From Clostridioides sp. (GTDB lineage: Bacteria > Bacillota > Clostridia > Peptostreptococcales > Peptostreptococcaceae), in contig JAISJN010000012.1 in assembly GCA_031261505.1 (NCBI GenBank), positions 124,001-188,000 of the forward strand: 64,000 bases of DNA, read 5' to 3'. The notes below the pieces were generated by a model. The model saw only the letters and a list, made by a program, of their open reading frames with translations. It did no database searches and had not been told where the DNA came from. This document shows, piece after piece, positions 62,975-64,000 of this stretch (position 1 is its first letter; every line of letters starts with the position of its first letter). The translations under genes were made by a program, and so were the position numbers.

Positions 62975-64000
62975 TTATTTTAACGTATCACTCTCGATGT
63001 AGTTTAGATTTTTCCTGAGCTCGGTTGCCATTGTCCAGCCAATCGAACCGCTCTCAAACATCTCTTGAATTATCTTTCTCTCTATTTCAAGCGCTTTTAC
63101 GTTTATTATCTTCTTATCTTTTTTGCTTGCCTTCGTACCTATAGGCCTTCTAGACATAAGGCGAATTCCATTGTAGTAACCTATGACCTTACCATACAGT
63201 TCCTTATTTGAATCGTCCATATTGGAACTCAAATACCCTATTACATGGTCCGCAGTCGCTAGATGTATAGTCTGTATCTTTATCTGCCTGCTTACATCTT
63301 CATTTATCATACTTCTGTCGATGAGCTTTTTAAATGGAAGCTTCCTTGCCCTGATAAATTTTCTAACCCTAAGGCTTAGACCATCTCCCCTAGATTCCTG
63401 TTTTATCTTCGTTCTAAGAATATTTTCACATTCTTCTGCTATGTCCTCGTCTATATCTCCACTCTCGACCATCTTGTTTATATATGCAATTTCCATTTTG
63501 AAACATTGAACTAAGAGCTTCTTTTCTTCCTTACCTCTAAACTCCCAACTCTTATAGTAGGCGTTATCCTTATTTAACTGGTTGATCTGGTATCTGTATT
63601 CTGCAATCGCCATACCTCTATACGGGTTTTTTGACTCGCTTTCATTCAATGCATCTATTGTTTTTTCCCAAATTTTTATCTGAATTCTCTTTAATTTTTT
63701 GTCGTAGTCGTTTTCTTTTTGCTCGTCTTTCTTCGCTATGATCGGAAGTACAAATGTCGCTATCATAAGTGTTATAAGTATTACACAGACTGCCAAAAAC
63801 AATATTAAATCTCTATTTGGAAATATCATCCCATTATCCATTGTAAGCGGTATAGACATCACGGTTGCCAATGTCACCGAACCTCTTACCCCCGCCAATG
63901 TCGTCAACAATGCGTCAAACCAGCCAAGTTCTTCGACTTCTGACTGAGTTTCACTCGCTACTGCAGATTTTTTATCCACAGTATTTTTTCCGACTTCTTG
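62975..64000 (-). CDS. CPA1-type cation/proton antiporter, C-terminal part (runs off the window)
   Basis: The reading frame is open to the window end, so the N-terminal transmembrane core is missing. The visible 341 residues contain the last membrane helices, with TTLAGVRGSVTLATVMSIPL (the family's conserved R-G-hydrophobic helix) and LILFLAVCVILITLMIATFVLPII, then a cytoplasmic helical domain of about 240 residues with many Lys and Glu. This matches NhaP/YjcE-type Na+/H+ antiporters with a long regulatory tail. A GTG at 63979 could be read as a start but lies within the membrane part. It is convergent with the cardiolipin synthase pair, 87 bases apart. Confidence 0.82.
   Translation of the reverse strand, partial: QEVGKNTVDKKSAVASETQSEVEELGWFDALLTTLAGVRGSVTLATVMSIPLTMDNGMIFPNRDLILFLAVCVILITLMIATFVLPIIAKKDEQKENDYDKKLKRIQIKIWEKTIDALNESESKNPYRGMAIAEYRYQINQLNKDNAYYKSWEFRGKEEKKLLVQCFKMEIAYINKMVESGDIDEDIAEECENILRTKIKQESRGDGLSLRVRKFIRARKLPFKKLIDRSMINEDVSRQIKIQTIHLATADHVIGYLSSNMDDSNKELYGKVIGYYNGIRLMSRRPIGTKASKKDKKIINVKALEIERKIIQEMFESGSIGWTMATELRKNLNYIESDTLK

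Noticed and set aside
63183-63947. Plus-strand open frames opposite the antiporter gene
   Set aside because: They are shadows of the minus-strand antiporter frame, which has clear family motifs.

Overview
The window looks like chromosomal DNA of an anaerobic, low-GC Gram-positive bacterium of the class Clostridia, probably close to the Peptostreptococcaceae and their relatives. The signs are strong GGAGG ribosome binding sites, proteins with cell-wall-binding repeat 2 (the Clostridioides difficile type of S-layer anchoring), a two-subunit glycine decarboxylase (gcvPA/gcvPB), a CprABC/CprRK-like lantibiotic-immunity locus and the murB-PHP-rapZ-yvcK-whiA-dnaE-pfkA-pyk order. The exact genus cannot be fixed from sequence alone. 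About three quarters of the genes are on the minus strand. I see no tRNA, rRNA, CRISPR array or complete insertion sequence.

Layout. 1-1.2 kb: a pair of short-chain chromate transporters (+). 1.2-3.5 kb: an LRR/CWB2 surface protein. 3.8-13.1 kb: protein quality control and housekeeping (clpX, clpP, tig, a YfcE-type phosphodiesterase, an rph-rdgB fusion, ligA, a 2-hydroxyacid dehydrogenase, a DUF3783-like protein). 13.4-18.4 kb: two paralogous glycosyltransferase-TPR proteins and a second CWB2 protein with an unknown C-terminal domain. 18.6-21 kb: a P-type ATPase. 21.1-22.9 kb: a TPP riboswitch and a thiE-thiD fusion. 23.4-24.3 kb: a GtrB/DPM1-like glycosyltransferase broken by an in-frame amber codon. 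24.4-25.1 kb: an AIM24-family protein. 25.2-29.8 kb: sensor kinase, response regulator and lantibiotic-immunity ABC transporter. 30.0-36.2 kb: glycine cleavage operon gcvT-gcvH-gcvPA-gcvPB-lpdA behind a promoter and a structured leader. 36.6-41.3 kb: mgtE, an rRNA methyltransferase, a decayed P-loop gene and a lipase-like hydrolase. 41.7-46.1 kb: an accessory region with a flavodoxin-like protein, a remnant of an S66 peptidase and a tight three-gene cassette led by a GHKL-type ATPase. 46.6-59.2 kb: pyk, pfkA, dnaE, whiA, NUDIX, yvcK, rapZ, PHP, murB. 59.5-64 kb: two tandem cardiolipin synthases and the C-terminal part of a cation/proton antiporter that runs off the window.

Two things stand out. 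First, a family of dispersed intergenic elements of about 100 bp, with at least six full and about ten partial copies, is scattered over the window. Each full copy carries two hairpins, and both stems show compensatory base changes between copies. Nearly all copies face the same way, which would fit non-autonomous relatives of IS200/IS605-type transposons, but no transposase is present to prove it. Second, the cassette at 42.4-46.1 kb (GHKL ATPase plus two unrecognised proteins, with overlapping or abutting genes) replaces most of an S66 peptidase gene and is bracketed by copies of the element. It is my best candidate for an undescribed system, possibly anti-phage defence; that function is inference only.

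The gcv leader is a third point of interest: three segments can form two mutually exclusive hairpins, and I do not recognise the canonical glycine aptamer there.
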